Positions 1 through 6,296 of a stretch of 7,916 nt of DNA are shown here, piece by piece. Made by a program: the position numbers and the translations under genes. The stretch comes from Acidisarcina sp. (GTDB lineage: Bacteria > Acidobacteriota > Blastocatellia > Pyrinomonadales > Pyrinomonadaceae). The notes under the pieces were generated by a model. The model was not told the DNA's origin. It was given only the letters and a program-made list of their open reading frames with translations, and did no database searches. Every line of letters starts with the position of its first letter. The stretch's first letter is position 1. The stretch is taken from contig JAJNPX010000494.1 in assembly GCA_021155145.1 (NCBI GenBank), forward strand, positions 1 through 7,916. Direction: 5' to 3'.

Positions 1-346
1 TTATCGTTCGGTCGTCGTGCTCGGGAAGGCGGTGTTGGTCGAGGACGCGGCGGAAAAGGACAAGGCTCTCGAAGCGTTCACCGAGCACATCATTCCCGGC
101 CGCTGGCCCGAGATCCGCTGGCCGAGCGAACTTGAGTTGAAGGCTACATCCGTATTGAAACTGCCGATCGAGGAAGCATCGGCAAAGATCCGCACCGGCG
201 ATCCGAAAGACGACGAGGAAGATTACGAGATGGACGTTTGGGCGGGGGTTCTTCCTTTGGATACCCGGCCCGGCATCCCGATCCCCGATTCGAGACTTAA
301 GGACGGGATCGACTTGCCCGATCACGTAGCAGGCTATAAATGTTAG
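1..346 (+). CDS. Pyridoxamine 5'-phosphate oxidase-like flavin protein, NimA/COG3467 type (3' part only)
   Basis: The frame is open from base 2 at the window edge, so the N-terminal half of this gene is missing; 114 residues and a TAG stop are present. Seen: YRSVVV, EAFTEHIIPGRW, ELKATSVLKLPIEEASAKIR, DDEEDY and VWAGVLPL, in that order. This is the C-terminal half of the NimA-like FMN-binding split-barrel proteins, which are usually about 200-230 residues long. Family members bind FMN or related flavins; some are linked to nitroimidazole reduction, but most have no proven substrate. The YRSV strand and the EHIIPGRW helix normally contribute to the dimeric barrel core. A GTG at 17 exists but sits inside the conserved domain and is not the real start. 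The gene converges on the minus-strand gene that follows, and their stop codons overlap at 343-346. I am confident of the family and not of the physiological role. Confidence 0.85.
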   Translation, partial: YRSVVVLGKAVLVEDAAEKDKALEAFTEHIIPGRWPEIRWPSELELKATSVLKLPIEEASAKIRTGDPKDDEEDYEMDVWAGVLPLDTRPGIPIPDSRLKDGIDLPDHVAGYKC

Positions 347-1479
347 TGGCCGAATGCACGATCTCTGTACCAGGGCTCCTTGAACCGCAAGGCATTTGCC
401 ACCGACCGCATAGGATTTAGCAAGGTTCGGAGAAAGATCTTTAAGACGAAATTCCGATTCTCCATGTGTCGGATAACGTAACGATCGAGCGCTTCCTCCA
501 TCACCATCCAACCAGTTCCGGCAGTCGGCGTCATAACGAGATCGACATATCCCTGATGTCCGTATAGGCCGACATTTCCGATCGATGATTGACTGATCGG
601 GCCTATTTCCCAGTTCGTACTCCAGGCTGTCGACCACACGAAGGCTTTGAACCGATCGCGCCAATATTGCCTGGATTCTCCAAATTTCTGCTTTTTCATC
701 CGGTCGTGGTTCTGCAGAAAAATAAATCCGGTCATCGCACCCTGCATCGGGTGTGCGATGTAGTTCGTAAAAAACTTATTGCCGTCGTCCCAGCCTCGCA
801 GTCCTCTTATCGACTCCCAATAGTCTTTAAAAAATGGCCCTTTCAGGGCCCTTCGAGTCTTTTCTTGAACAGCGAGAGCATATGCGTGCTGCACGCCTTG
901 GATCATCAATGACTGATAGATCGCGTCTTTCCAATGAAATTTCTCTAAAGGCATCGTCGAATCGGTTTCTGGATCGTCGCCTACCGGTTTGTTTCCCTTT
1001 CCAAAATATTTCTTCCGGTCAAGATTTGCGAACGGATCCCACGAAGGGGCACTTATCTCTTCGCCTTCGCGGGGCTCGAATCTGCCAATTACCTCTTTGC
1101 GGTCATTCGTTTCGGAGCTTTGGACGTTTTTCGATAAGGGGTCCGCGAATATTGCTGCAGAATTGAATGGCTTGGGTGTCTCGACAGATTCGGCGACCGG
1201 TCGGTAACGCGTCTCAAGCTCTTGGTCGGGGATGCTCGGTAGGTTTGTCGCGATCGTATCGGGTGAAGTGGTCGCGGTCCTCCCAAAGTTCAAATCGTCC
1301 GGGCTGACCGCGACCGGCTTCACAGTCGGTTCCATTGCGCCGATCCTCGAAAATTCAGGCTTGATAAAATTGCTCTGGGAAAAAGCGGGGAGAAATAGAA
1401 ACCCAGCCCCTAATGCGATCCTCAAACTGGCAATTAGACAGTAGTAGATCAATCGAGAGAAATAACCGATCAATTTCAT
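343..1479 (-). CDS. Exported protein of unknown function, 378 aa, possibly DUF3943-like C-terminal domain
   Basis: Residues 1-36 look like a signal peptide: K2/R9 near the start, a hydrophobic stretch around 11-31, and a likely cut after AFS (residue 34) or shortly after. Residues 40-175 are rich in Pro, Ser, Thr and Asp, low in hydrophobics, and probably a disordered linker. The folded part is about 178-375. It contains W230-DDGNKFFTNY-IAHP-MQGA (230-248), a cluster of Trp residues with NWEIGP (289-294), SIGN-GLYGHQGYVDLV-TPTAGTGWM (299-325), EEALDR (328-333) and NPMRSVANALR (355-365). The order 'D..F..NY..HP..G', then WE, then 'D...TP..G', recalls DUF3943, but this is from memory and not tested. 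An envelope location is inferred. The ATG at 1479 has GAGGT nine bases upstream. The gene appears to be monocistronic and ends against the convergent flavin-protein gene. Confidence 0.75.
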   Translation of the reverse strand: MKLIGYFSRLIYYCLIASLRIALGAGFLFLPAFSQSNFIKPEFSRIGAMEPTVKPVAVSPDDLNFGRTATTSPDTIATNLPSIPDQELETRYRPVAESVETPKPFNSAAIFADPLSKNVQSSETNDRKEVIGRFEPREGEEISAPSWDPFANLDRKKYFGKGNKPVGDDPETDSTMPLEKFHWKDAIYQSLMIQGVQHAYALAVQEKTRRALKGPFFKDYWESIRGLRGWDDGNKFFTNYIAHPMQGAMTGFIFLQNHDRMKKQKFGESRQYWRDRFKAFVWSTAWSTNWEIGPISQSSIGNVGLYGHQGYVDLVMTPTAGTGWMVMEEALDRYVIRHMENRNFVLKIFLRTLLNPMRSVANALRFKEPWYRDRAFGH

Positions 1480-1559
1480 TGGAGATTTACCTCACAAAGC
1501 CGGTTATAAGGGGAAAGTAACCGTCATTGCCTTTCGGCCAAAAATAAAACTCTCGATAG

Positions 1560-1587
1560 ATTAACCCTAACAGCGGTCAAATCTCAA
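1560..1587 (-). promoter_or_regulatory. Possible promoter of the 378-aa exported protein gene
   Basis: Read on the minus strand, TTGAGA (1587-1582) and GTTAAT (1565-1560) are separated by 16 bases. That gives five and four matches to the sigma-70 consensus hexamers. Transcription would begin near 1553, leaving a leader of about 75 bases before the ATG at 1479. The site lies just downstream of the tRNA terminator, where a fresh promoter is expected. A shifted alternative (TTGACC, 16 bases, TATCGA) overlaps it, so the exact boxes are uncertain. Confidence 0.3.
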
Positions 1588-1597
1588 CCAGAATTAG

Positions 1598-1624
1598 AAA
1601 AGGACCCTCAGCTTTGAAGGCCCT
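1598..1624 (-). terminator. Rho-independent terminator of the tRNA-Ala gene
   Basis: On the minus strand the arm AGGGCCTTCA (1624-1615) pairs with TGAGGGTCCT (1610-1601) across the four-base loop AAGC. All ten positions pair, two of them as G-U. The stem is followed directly by a short U run (TTTC, counting past the last stem T). It begins about eight bases after the encoded CCA of the tRNA, a normal place for a tRNA terminator. The U-tract is short, so termination may be partial. Confidence 0.7.
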
Positions 1625-1632
1625 CAACTGTT

Positions 1633-1708
1633 TGGTGGAGATGAGGGGGATCGAACCCCTGACCTCGGCATTGCGAACGCCGCGCTCTCCCAGCTGAGCT
1701 ACATCCCC
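1633..1708 (-). tRNA. tRNA-Ala, anticodon CGC (reads GCG)
   Basis: The minus strand folds into a complete 76-base cloverleaf. The acceptor arm is GGGGATG with CATCTCC, the D arm GCTC/GAGC, the anticodon arm CGGCG/TGCCG around the loop TTCGCAA, and the T arm AGGGG/CCCCT around TTCGATC. The discriminator is A and the CCA end is encoded (1635-1633). The anticodon CGC lies at 1675-1673. The acceptor stem carries the G3-U70 wobble pair that AlaRS recognises, which agrees with the Ala assignment. The tRNA has its own candidate promoter upstream and a terminator downstream. It lies 52 bases past the stop codon of the small-protein operon on the same strand, so read-through from there is also possible. 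Confidence 0.97.
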
Positions 1709-1721
1709 GAAATATTGCGGA

Positions 1722-1751
1722 ATTCTACGCTATCAGCATCTAAGACTTCAA
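1722..1751 (-). promoter_or_regulatory. Promoter of the tRNA-Ala gene
   Basis: On the minus strand TTGAAG (1751-1746) and TAGAAT (1727-1722) are 18 bases apart, with four and five consensus sigma-70 matches. Position +1 would fall about seven bases after the -10 box, only a few bases before the mature tRNA 5' end at 1708. The -35 box lies about ten bases past the stop codon of the 83-residue gene. Confidence 0.6.
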
Positions 1752-1760
1752 GTGATAATG

Positions 1761-2012
1761 CTATTGAACGCCCGCCGGCAGGAGCGAACCCTTCGGGTCT
1801 GAAGCGTATGCAAAACCATCTTCGATCTTTCCGATCATTCCGTGAAAGTGGATCTCGTCACCGGAAATTACAACAACAGTATCGCCGGGACTGACCTTTT
1901 TATCATCGACCGAAAATCTGATCACGGTCGCATTCCCGTTGTCGTTTGAAACCGGTTCGAACTCAAAGGTCTCAGCGTTAAAACTCAATGTTTGCGAAAA
2001 TGAAACTTCCAT
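1761..2012 (-). CDS. Small beta-rich hypothetical protein, 83 aa
   Basis: I do not recognise this protein. It has 83 residues, no signal peptide and no membrane segment. It is acidic and rich in short alternating hydrophobic stretches (VSFSQTLSF, ATVIRFSV, DTVVVISGDEIHF, GMIGKIEDGFAY), which suggests a small beta-barrel or beta-sandwich. The segment V40-SPGDTVVV resembles the strand-turn-strand edge of SH3-like or OB-like folds. The ATG at 2012 follows the stop codon of the lipoprotein gene by 16 bases, so it is almost surely the last gene of that operon. No clear Shine-Dalgarno site lies before it, and translation may depend on ribosomes finishing the gene upstream. The lipoprotein also has a 'SGD(I/T)...' beta segment, so the two may be distantly related in fold; this is speculation. 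Confidence 0.6.
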   Translation of the reverse strand: MEVSFSQTLSFNAETFEFEPVSNDNGNATVIRFSVDDKKVSPGDTVVVISGDEIHFHGMIGKIEDGFAYASDPKGSLLPAGVQ

Positions 2013-2028
2013 TGAATATAGGATATCG

Positions 2029-2373
2029 CTACTTGATCCAAATGACCACTTTCCGCTCTTCGCCCTGCTCAGTATCGAAGGCTGCCAATTCTTCCTTTGT
2101 GATCGAAAGTTCCCGTGAAGTGTCGAAATCTTTCAGGCGGTCGTCGTTCCCGGCGGTCGATTCGCTTTTGCTCGGATTGAAGAATATCTTCTCACCGTCC
2201 ACTCTCGTGACTCGGTCCGCGTAGAACCAGCTCTTCCCATCCTTTTGGTATCGATAAGTAATGATGTCGCCCGATTTTACTCTCTCAAGCTCCGCCTTTG
2301 TGACCGAATTGATCCCGCACCCAATTGCAATTAGGAAGAGCGACGTCGCAAACAAACGTCTGATATGTTTCAT
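2029..2373 (-). CDS. Predicted small lipoprotein, 114 aa
   Basis: The start chosen is the ATG at 2373 (MKHIRRLFATSL). GGAG lies nine bases before it, whereas the in-frame ATG at 2388 has no ribosome site and would place acidic residues ahead of the signal sequence. The N-terminus has the basic patch KHIRR and the hydrophobic run LFATSLFLIAIG. It ends in a lipobox-like AIGC, with Cys19 as the probable lipidated residue; Ala at -3 is acceptable but not the most common choice. The mature part, about 95 residues, contains GDIITYRYQKDGKSWFYADRV, which looks beta-rich, and a charged C-terminal half (SITKEELAAFD) that may be helical. No family is recognised. It lies 35 bases after the phosphatase/nuclease gene and 16 bases before the 83-residue gene, on the same strand as both. 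Confidence 0.7.
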   Translation of the reverse strand: MKHIRRLFATSLFLIAIGCGINSVTKAELERVKSGDIITYRYQKDGKSWFYADRVTRVDGEKIFFNPSKSESTAGNDDRLKDFDTSRELSITKEELAAFDTEQGEERKVVIWIK

Positions 2374-2382
2374 TATGGTGTT

Positions 2383-2386
2383 CTCC
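2383..2386 (-). promoter_or_regulatory. Ribosome binding site that decides the lipoprotein start
   Basis: GGAG on the minus strand, nine bases before the ATG at 2373, overlaps the earlier in-frame ATG at 2388. It supports the shorter protein, whose N-terminus is a normal lipoprotein signal peptide. Confidence 0.55.
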
Positions 2387-2408
2387 ATGCCAAGCTTAAG
2401 TACGAATT

Positions 2409-3629
2409 TTATTCCCGGCTGAGGACAAAATCCAGAGTGATCGCATCGTGGTCAGACAGCGGTGTTCCGCTTTCGTCCTTAAGCCCTCCGACGGTTTTCG
2501 GCCCCGCGGCCCCAGAGGCGTCGATCCCTTTTCCGGCGAACCAATCCAGCCGGCCCGAAACCTCTCCCCCGACCCGGTTCGCCGCCCAGAAAATGAACGG
2601 AAAGCACCATTCCGGAACCCAGTCCCGAAGATTTGTGTTCTTTTCGATACTTTCTACGTGGTAGTGTAGAGTACCGGTCCCAATGTTGTTAAGGTCCCGA
2701 AAACTGAATCCGCGGCGTTCGAGCATGTCAAACAAAGGCTTTTCAAAGAATCGTTCAGGGTGCGGCAAATGATTCTTCGCAACATTCTTTGGACCCATGA
2801 AAACACGTCGCCAATAGCCCAATATCGCCCTCGTAGAGCTTTGTGAATTGAAAGTTGTCGTGTTCCAATCTCCGCCGATCAATGTGGGTAGCTCCGGCAG
2901 TTCATCCAAATGATCTAGGATCAGGAGCATCTGCATCTGCCGGTGAGCGCGGGAACAGTGAGCGTCGAGGTGAACCGTGACGGCACGAAATGTTCCCAGT
3001 GGGTGTTCGATCTCGGCAAAAAGTGCTCGCAGGCTTCCCAGCCGTTTTTCTTTTCCCCACATCTTGTCCTTTCCATTGGGCAGCGGTATCGCGTGCACAT
3101 TTCGCAAAGGCCATTTCGAGAACAGCGCCAATCCGTGGATCGAATTCGTATTCTCTCCTTCCGAGTCGGCTTCGACCCCACTACCCTTCTGCAAGGCAAT
3201 GTACACGGGCGCAAACGCATAATTCATGCCGAGGATCTCGGCGAGTTCCTTCGCGACGAACCGATTGCCGCTCCTCGCCATTCCGTGGTCAAGTTCGGTA
3301 AGAAGCAGGACGTCTCTATCCTTTAGATCGGTGTGAGAATCGAGTGCTTCGCTGATGCCATCGAAAACCATCCCACGCTCTATATTCCAGGCCAAGGCCC
3401 GTATAACGCCCTCCTTGTCGCGGTCGGGAGGTCTTGGCATTAACTCCGAAGATTGCTCGACAACGACCGAGTTCAGGATTCGCTCAGCCTCATCGCGGAC
3501 CTGGCTCCAGATCGGCGAACGGATCAGCTCAACGCTCGATTCAAACTCGAGCAAAGCGGGGAAATAGTGGTTGAGGTTATGATCCAAGTACTCAGGAGAG
3601 GCGATATTTTGGCGGACTTTGTGGCTCAT
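2409..3629 (-). CDS. Endonuclease/exonuclease/phosphatase (EEP) family protein, 406 aa
   Basis: This has the catalytic set of the DNase I/APE1/inositol-5-phosphatase fold. Numbering from Met at 3629: AWNIERG with N82, LLTELDHG with E112, TVHLD with H220, GGDWNT with D254 and N256, GRLDWF with D362, and SDHD with D393 and H394. These residues hold Mg2+ and the scissile phosphate in the family, so the enzyme should be active on a phosphodiester or phosphomonoester; the substrate cannot be read off. There is a 75-residue N-terminal extension and an unusually long stretch of about 105 residues between GGDWN and RLDWF, with an aromatic segment WCFPFIFWAANRVGG (341-355). No signal peptide is seen, so it is probably cytoplasmic. 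The frame stays open to an ATG at 3698, but that ATG lies upstream of the terminator at 3664-3686. A transcript starting after the terminator can only use 3629. No clear Shine-Dalgarno site precedes it. It heads the operon with the lipoprotein and the 83-residue protein. Confidence 0.85.
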   Translation of the reverse strand: MSHKVRQNIASPEYLDHNLNHYFPALLEFESSVELIRSPIWSQVRDEAERILNSVVVEQSSELMPRPPDRDKEGVIRALAWNIERGMVFDGISEALDSHTDLKDRDVLLLTELDHGMARSGNRFVAKELAEILGMNYAFAPVYIALQKGSGVEADSEGENTNSIHGLALFSKWPLRNVHAIPLPNGKDKMWGKEKRLGSLRALFAEIEHPLGTFRAVTVHLDAHCSRAHRQMQMLLILDHLDELPELPTLIGGDWNTTTFNSQSSTRAILGYWRRVFMGPKNVAKNHLPHPERFFEKPLFDMLERRGFSFRDLNNIGTGTLHYHVESIEKNTNLRDWVPEWCFPFIFWAANRVGGEVSGRLDWFAGKGIDASGAAGPKTVGGLKDESGTPLSDHDAITLDFVLSRE

Positions 3630-3663
3630 GAAAAGGAATAGGATACGCAAACGGGCATAAAAC

Positions 3664-3686
3664 AAAAAAGGCGGTCGGTGACCGCC
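3664..3686 (-). terminator. Rho-independent terminator after the ATP-grasp gene
   Basis: On the minus strand GGCGGTC (3686-3680) pairs perfectly with GACCGCC (3676-3670) across the loop ACC, followed at once by six U residues (3669-3664). It begins 24 bases after the ATP-grasp stop codon. It separates that gene from the EEP gene and argues against the longer EEP start at 3698. Confidence 0.9.
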
Positions 3687-3710
3687 GGGAGCAATCATAA
3701 GTGCGCTTGC

Positions 3711-4922
3711 TCAGTCATCATATCTTTCCTTCGCGGGAGCGGTAGCAAGAAAATCCGCAGCGATCCGCTCGGTATAGGTTGCAAGAAGCTTCTCAAGCCG
3801 CTTTTCCTTTTTAGTAAAGAAGATCAGACCAACATGCTTGGGTTTCGCTACGCGATAGACGATCTCCTCATCCGCATAGTGCGAAGTATCAGGGTCGTCG
3901 GTATTTGCAAGGGCTAGGGCAACGCCCGCAAAGTCCTTGCGCAGTTTTGGGAGTTTGTATGGATTCTCCTCGGTAGCGGTTTCGAGCCGCGCCCATTCGC
4001 GCCATAGATTGAAGTTACAGGCGTGCTCGAGAACGTTAGCGATGTAGGCGCCGCCGACGCGGCAAGCAACCTCAAGGAGATAAAATTTTCCGTCCTCTTC
4101 GCTATGCAAAAACTCAGCGTGGGTAACACCGCGTTCGTATTTGAAGGCCGTAAGCAGTTTTTTGTTCATCGCTTCCAGCTCTTTCCGTTCCTTCGAGCGG
4201 TACGAAACGATCGACGTGGTGAATACGCCGCCATAATGTGAGACGCTGAATGGCGGTGTGCCGTATTTGCTAACACCAGCCGCAAGTACCTTTCCACCGT
4301 CGACGATCGAATCGACATGATAAACGCTGCCCCTGATGAATTTCTCGAGTACGAACTGCGACGGATGGTCGCGCCAGTTATTTCGGCCGTCGAGGTCGTT
4401 AAGCACGCTCCAGACCTGATCCACCGTTTCACATTTTCTGATCCCGAACGCCGAAACCTCGAATCTTGGTTTCACAATGAGCGGCATTTCGACCCTGCCG
4501 AGAAAATCCTCGATCTCTCGCTGGTTGAAGATCCCTGTGAACTCAGGGCACGGGATACCGGCCTCGCACGCGATATTCCGCATCGAAAGTTTGTCGCGAA
4601 ACCTGAGCGCGTGGGAACTTGTCATGCCCGGCAACTGAAGATGCTCGCGGGCCCGAGCGGCAGTCGTAACATCGAACTCATCGAGGCCGACAACACGGTC
4701 GATAGTGCGCGAGCCAGCGACATTTGTAACCGCCCGGACATAATCTTCCTGGGAAGCATTGTCTTCAACGGTCTTAACATCGTTCAATGCCGTCCAAAAC
4801 CAGGGTTGGTCAAGAAGTCTCTTGCGGGTAACTAGCGTGACGTGCCATCCGGCATTCTGGGCCTCTTCGAGAAACTCGTTCCCCTTCTGTTCACTCGCGA
4901 TGCAGACGATGTGCTTTTTCAT
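3711..4922 (-). CDS. ATP-grasp domain protein (carboxylate-amine ligase-like), substrate unknown, 403 aa
   Basis: Residues 1-95 look like a pre-ATP-grasp Rossmann-type domain (MKKHIVCIASEQKGNEF, with VVGLDEFDV at 77-85). Residues about 98-310 form the ATP-grasp: RDK (109-111), AGIPCPEF (121-128), PLIVKPR with K151, FVLEKFIRGSVYHVDSIVDGGKV (190-212) with E193, and AEF with E270. The second metal motif reads LLEVACRVGG (282-291) with E284 and R288. Residues 320-403 form a C-terminal cap rich in Lys and Arg. Such enzymes make an acyl-phosphate from ATP and a carboxylate, then join it to an amine or thiol; here the partner is unknown. Ala286 replaces the Asn of the usual ExN metal site; E270, E284 and R288 remain. 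No signal peptide is present, so it is cytoplasmic. The ATG at 4922 has no Shine-Dalgarno site; a pyrimidine-rich stretch precedes it. It probably forms its own transcript, with a 132-base gap upstream and a terminator downstream. Confidence 0.85.
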   Translation of the reverse strand: MKKHIVCIASEQKGNEFLEEAQNAGWHVTLVTRKRLLDQPWFWTALNDVKTVEDNASQEDYVRAVTNVAGSRTIDRVVGLDEFDVTTAARAREHLQLPGMTSSHALRFRDKLSMRNIACEAGIPCPEFTGIFNQREIEDFLGRVEMPLIVKPRFEVSAFGIRKCETVDQVWSVLNDLDGRNNWRDHPSQFVLEKFIRGSVYHVDSIVDGGKVLAAGVSKYGTPPFSVSHYGGVFTTSIVSYRSKERKELEAMNKKLLTAFKYERGVTHAEFLHSEEDGKFYLLEVACRVGGAYIANVLEHACNFNLWREWARLETATEENPYKLPKLRKDFAGVALALANTDDPDTSHYADEEIVYRVAKPKHVGLIFFTKKEKRLEKLLATYTERIAADFLATAPAKERYDD

Positions 4923-5054
4923 ATGAAAGGAGAGCGGTCACCATTGCCCACTGCCGATTGCGGCGAAAACCGTTCAAATGAACAATGCTGCCTTTTGTCC
5001 GACTGCGAACTGTTTCGTACTCCGCACTGGCCGGAACCCGAGTATCCGGTTTTC

Positions 5055-5474
5055 CTATTTCCTCAAGTGACTATCGACACTCCAGTCTCCCGAACCCTTC
5101 AACAAAAAGGCAAGAGCGACAAATAGATACATGAACGCCAATTCCTGCTTACTGAAGGGGTCGGCACCATGCACGCCGACCAGGGCGACAAGCATAGTCG
5201 ACGCAATAAAGAAACTGGAGATACGCGTCAGAAAACCAAGTGCCAGAAAGATCCCGCCGAGAAACTCAGAAAGCCCCGCTATCCAGGCAAACACGACCGG
5301 CATAGGAAAACCTAGTTCGGTCGTCCGGTTGATCAAGCCCTCGCTTGGCGGCAATTTTCCTATCCCGTGAGCAAATGCGAGGGCTATCCCTGCAAATATC
5401 CTGAGCAGCGAAAGGCCCGCGTTCGCTGCATACGATAGCCCCGATTCACCGCCAAAGAGAATGGTCTTTACCAA
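5055..5474 (-). CDS. DoxX-family membrane protein, 139 aa
   Basis: This is a four-helix inner-membrane protein, with hydrophobic segments near residues 18-38, 59-80, 84-102 and 112-126. The DoxX signatures are present: R25 in SLLRIFAG, AHGIGKL (35-41), EFLGGIFLALGFLTR (70-84) and the terminal GSGDWSVD (127-134). DoxX relatives occur with quinone-dependent or thiol-redox partners, but most bacterial members have no assigned reaction, and no redox partner is next to this one. The start is a TTG at 5474; no ATG or GTG fits, and a GAGGGGG ribosome site lies ten bases upstream. It is transcribed divergently from the site-2 protease gene. The gene downstream on the same strand (ATP-grasp) is 132 bases away, so an operon link is weak. 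Confidence 0.88.
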   Translation of the reverse strand: MVKTILFGGESGLSYAANAGLSLLRIFAGIALAFAHGIGKLPPSEGLINRTTELGFPMPVVFAWIAGLSEFLGGIFLALGFLTRISSFFIASTMLVALVGVHGADPFSKQELAFMYLFVALAFLLKGSGDWSVDSHLRK

Positions 5475-5484
5475 GGCGTTAATT

Positions 5485-5491
5485 CCCCCTC
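5485..5491 (-). promoter_or_regulatory. Ribosome binding site supporting the TTG start of the DoxX gene
   Basis: GAGGGGG on the minus strand, ten bases before TTG at 5474. It is the only good purine-rich site near the beginning of the conserved DoxX reading frame, which justifies the rare start codon. Confidence 0.6.
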
Positions 5492-5521
5492 GTATGGTTT
5501 ATTTTGTCGTAAAAGAATGGC

Positions 5522-5572
5522 ACAATTCCAAACTAAAGACAATAGATGTCTGCAACCGATGCGACAATTCCA
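5522..5572. repeat. Pair of 9-bp direct repeats (ACAATTCCA) in the divergent spacer
   Basis: ACAATTCCA occurs at 5522-5530 and again at 5564-5572, exactly 42 bases apart, close to four helical turns. The first bases before each copy differ only slightly (GGC against GCG). One copy overlaps the -35 box proposed for the DoxX promoter; the other lies just past its expected start point. This arrangement suits a regulator binding the same DNA face twice, but with 9-bp copies chance cannot be excluded. Confidence 0.4.
5539..5567 (-). promoter_or_regulatory. Possible promoter of the DoxX gene
   Basis: On the minus strand TTGTCG (5567-5562) and TATTGT (5544-5539) are 17 bases apart, each matching four of six consensus positions. 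The start would be near 5532, leaving a leader of about 57 bases before the TTG codon. No comparable pair was found for the plus-strand gene in the same spacer. Confidence 0.35.
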
Positions 5573-5606
5573 TCGTACTTAAAAGCAAGGTATATAGGAG
5601 CGATTA

Positions 5607-6293
5607 ATGGGAGAGATCGATATTGCGAATCTGGTCAGTCACCTGATCATCTTTATGGTCGTGCTGCTGCTCGCGATATCCGCCCATGAGGCCGGACACG
5701 CCTGGATGTCGCATAAATTCGGCGACGATACGGCCTATATGCTTGGCCGCGTGACGCTTAATCCGGTGCCTCATACTGATCCGATCGGGACGCTCCTAAT
5801 ACCGATCGTCGCATTTTTGCTGGGCACGATGGGGGGTGCACTTGGTAGTATCCCGCTTATCGGATGGGGCAAACCGACGCCTGTTAACCCTCGCAACTGG
5901 ACCAACTACAAGCTCGCGAATGTGATGGTGTCTATCGCTGGCGTCCTCGCGAATCTGATACTACTGGGTATAGGCTTTATCGCGGCTAAGGTAATGCTCT
6001 CGCAAGGATTCGAGGTGAGGGACTTTTTTGGAGGCAGTACGAATCCCGTCGCGATACTGGTCGGCAACGTTATGCTGCTCAATCTGTCCTTATTCGTATT
6101 CAATTTACTGCCTTTCCCACCGCTGGACGGCAGCAAGATACTTTCAACGTTTTTGCCGGACAGCGCACAGCCTATATTCGACATGCTCGAACAATTCGGC
6201 TTTCTTATCCTGATGTTTCTGATATACATCGGCGTTTTTCGCCTGATCATCACGCCGTTTCTGTACGCCCTGCTTTACGCCCTGGCAGCTTAA
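5607..6293 (+). CDS. Site-2 protease family protein (M50 metalloprotease), 228 aa
   Basis: This is an integral membrane zinc protease of the short, PDZ-less S2P type. The zinc motif is HEAGH (27-31, with E28 catalytic) inside the first membrane helix. It is followed by the family's GRVTLNPVPHTDPIGT (47-62), GWGKPTPVNPRNW (86-98) and the third zinc ligand D174 in NLLPFPPLDG (166-175). Further helices lie at about 62-80, 105-128, 148-168 and 195-226. These proteases cut membrane-spanning substrates, often to release regulators; the substrate here is unknown. The segment AGVLAN (111-116) has Val where the family usually has Pro (AGPxxN). The ATG at 5607 is well supported by AGGAG six bases upstream. 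Its stop codon is three bases before trpS, so the two are surely cotranscribed. Confidence 0.93.
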   Translation: MGEIDIANLVSHLIIFMVVLLLAISAHEAGHAWMSHKFGDDTAYMLGRVTLNPVPHTDPIGTLLIPIVAFLLGTMGGALGSIPLIGWGKPTPVNPRNWTNYKLANVMVSIAGVLANLILLGIGFIAAKVMLSQGFEVRDFFGGSTNPVAILVGNVMLLNLSLFVFNLLPFPPLDGSKILSTFLPDSAQPIFDMLEQFGFLILMFLIYIGVFRLIITPFLYALLYALAA

Positions 6294-6296
6294 CAA

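Noticed and set aside
3630..3698. 23-residue N-terminal extension of the EEP protein (ATG at 3698)
   Set aside because: It would require translating through the terminator hairpin at 3664-3686, and the residues look like non-coding translation. Met at 3629 is preferred.
4317..4835. Long plus-strand open frame of 172 codons opposite the ATP-grasp gene
   Set aside because: It lies wholly antisense to a clear ATP-grasp gene whose frame carries all the conserved motifs; its own translation shows no domain and no ribosome site was found.
4923..5054. 132-base gap between the DoxX and ATP-grasp genes: searched for a terminator, promoter or small gene
   Set aside because: Only weak features were seen: GTTCAAATGAAC, a short inverted repeat near 4972-4983, and a five-pair CCGGA hairpin without a U-tract. 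Nothing supports a feature call.
5574..5596. TATATA just before the M50 ribosome site as a -10 box
   Set aside because: Transcription would start next to the ATG and remove the AGGAG ribosome site, and the matching -35 is poor.
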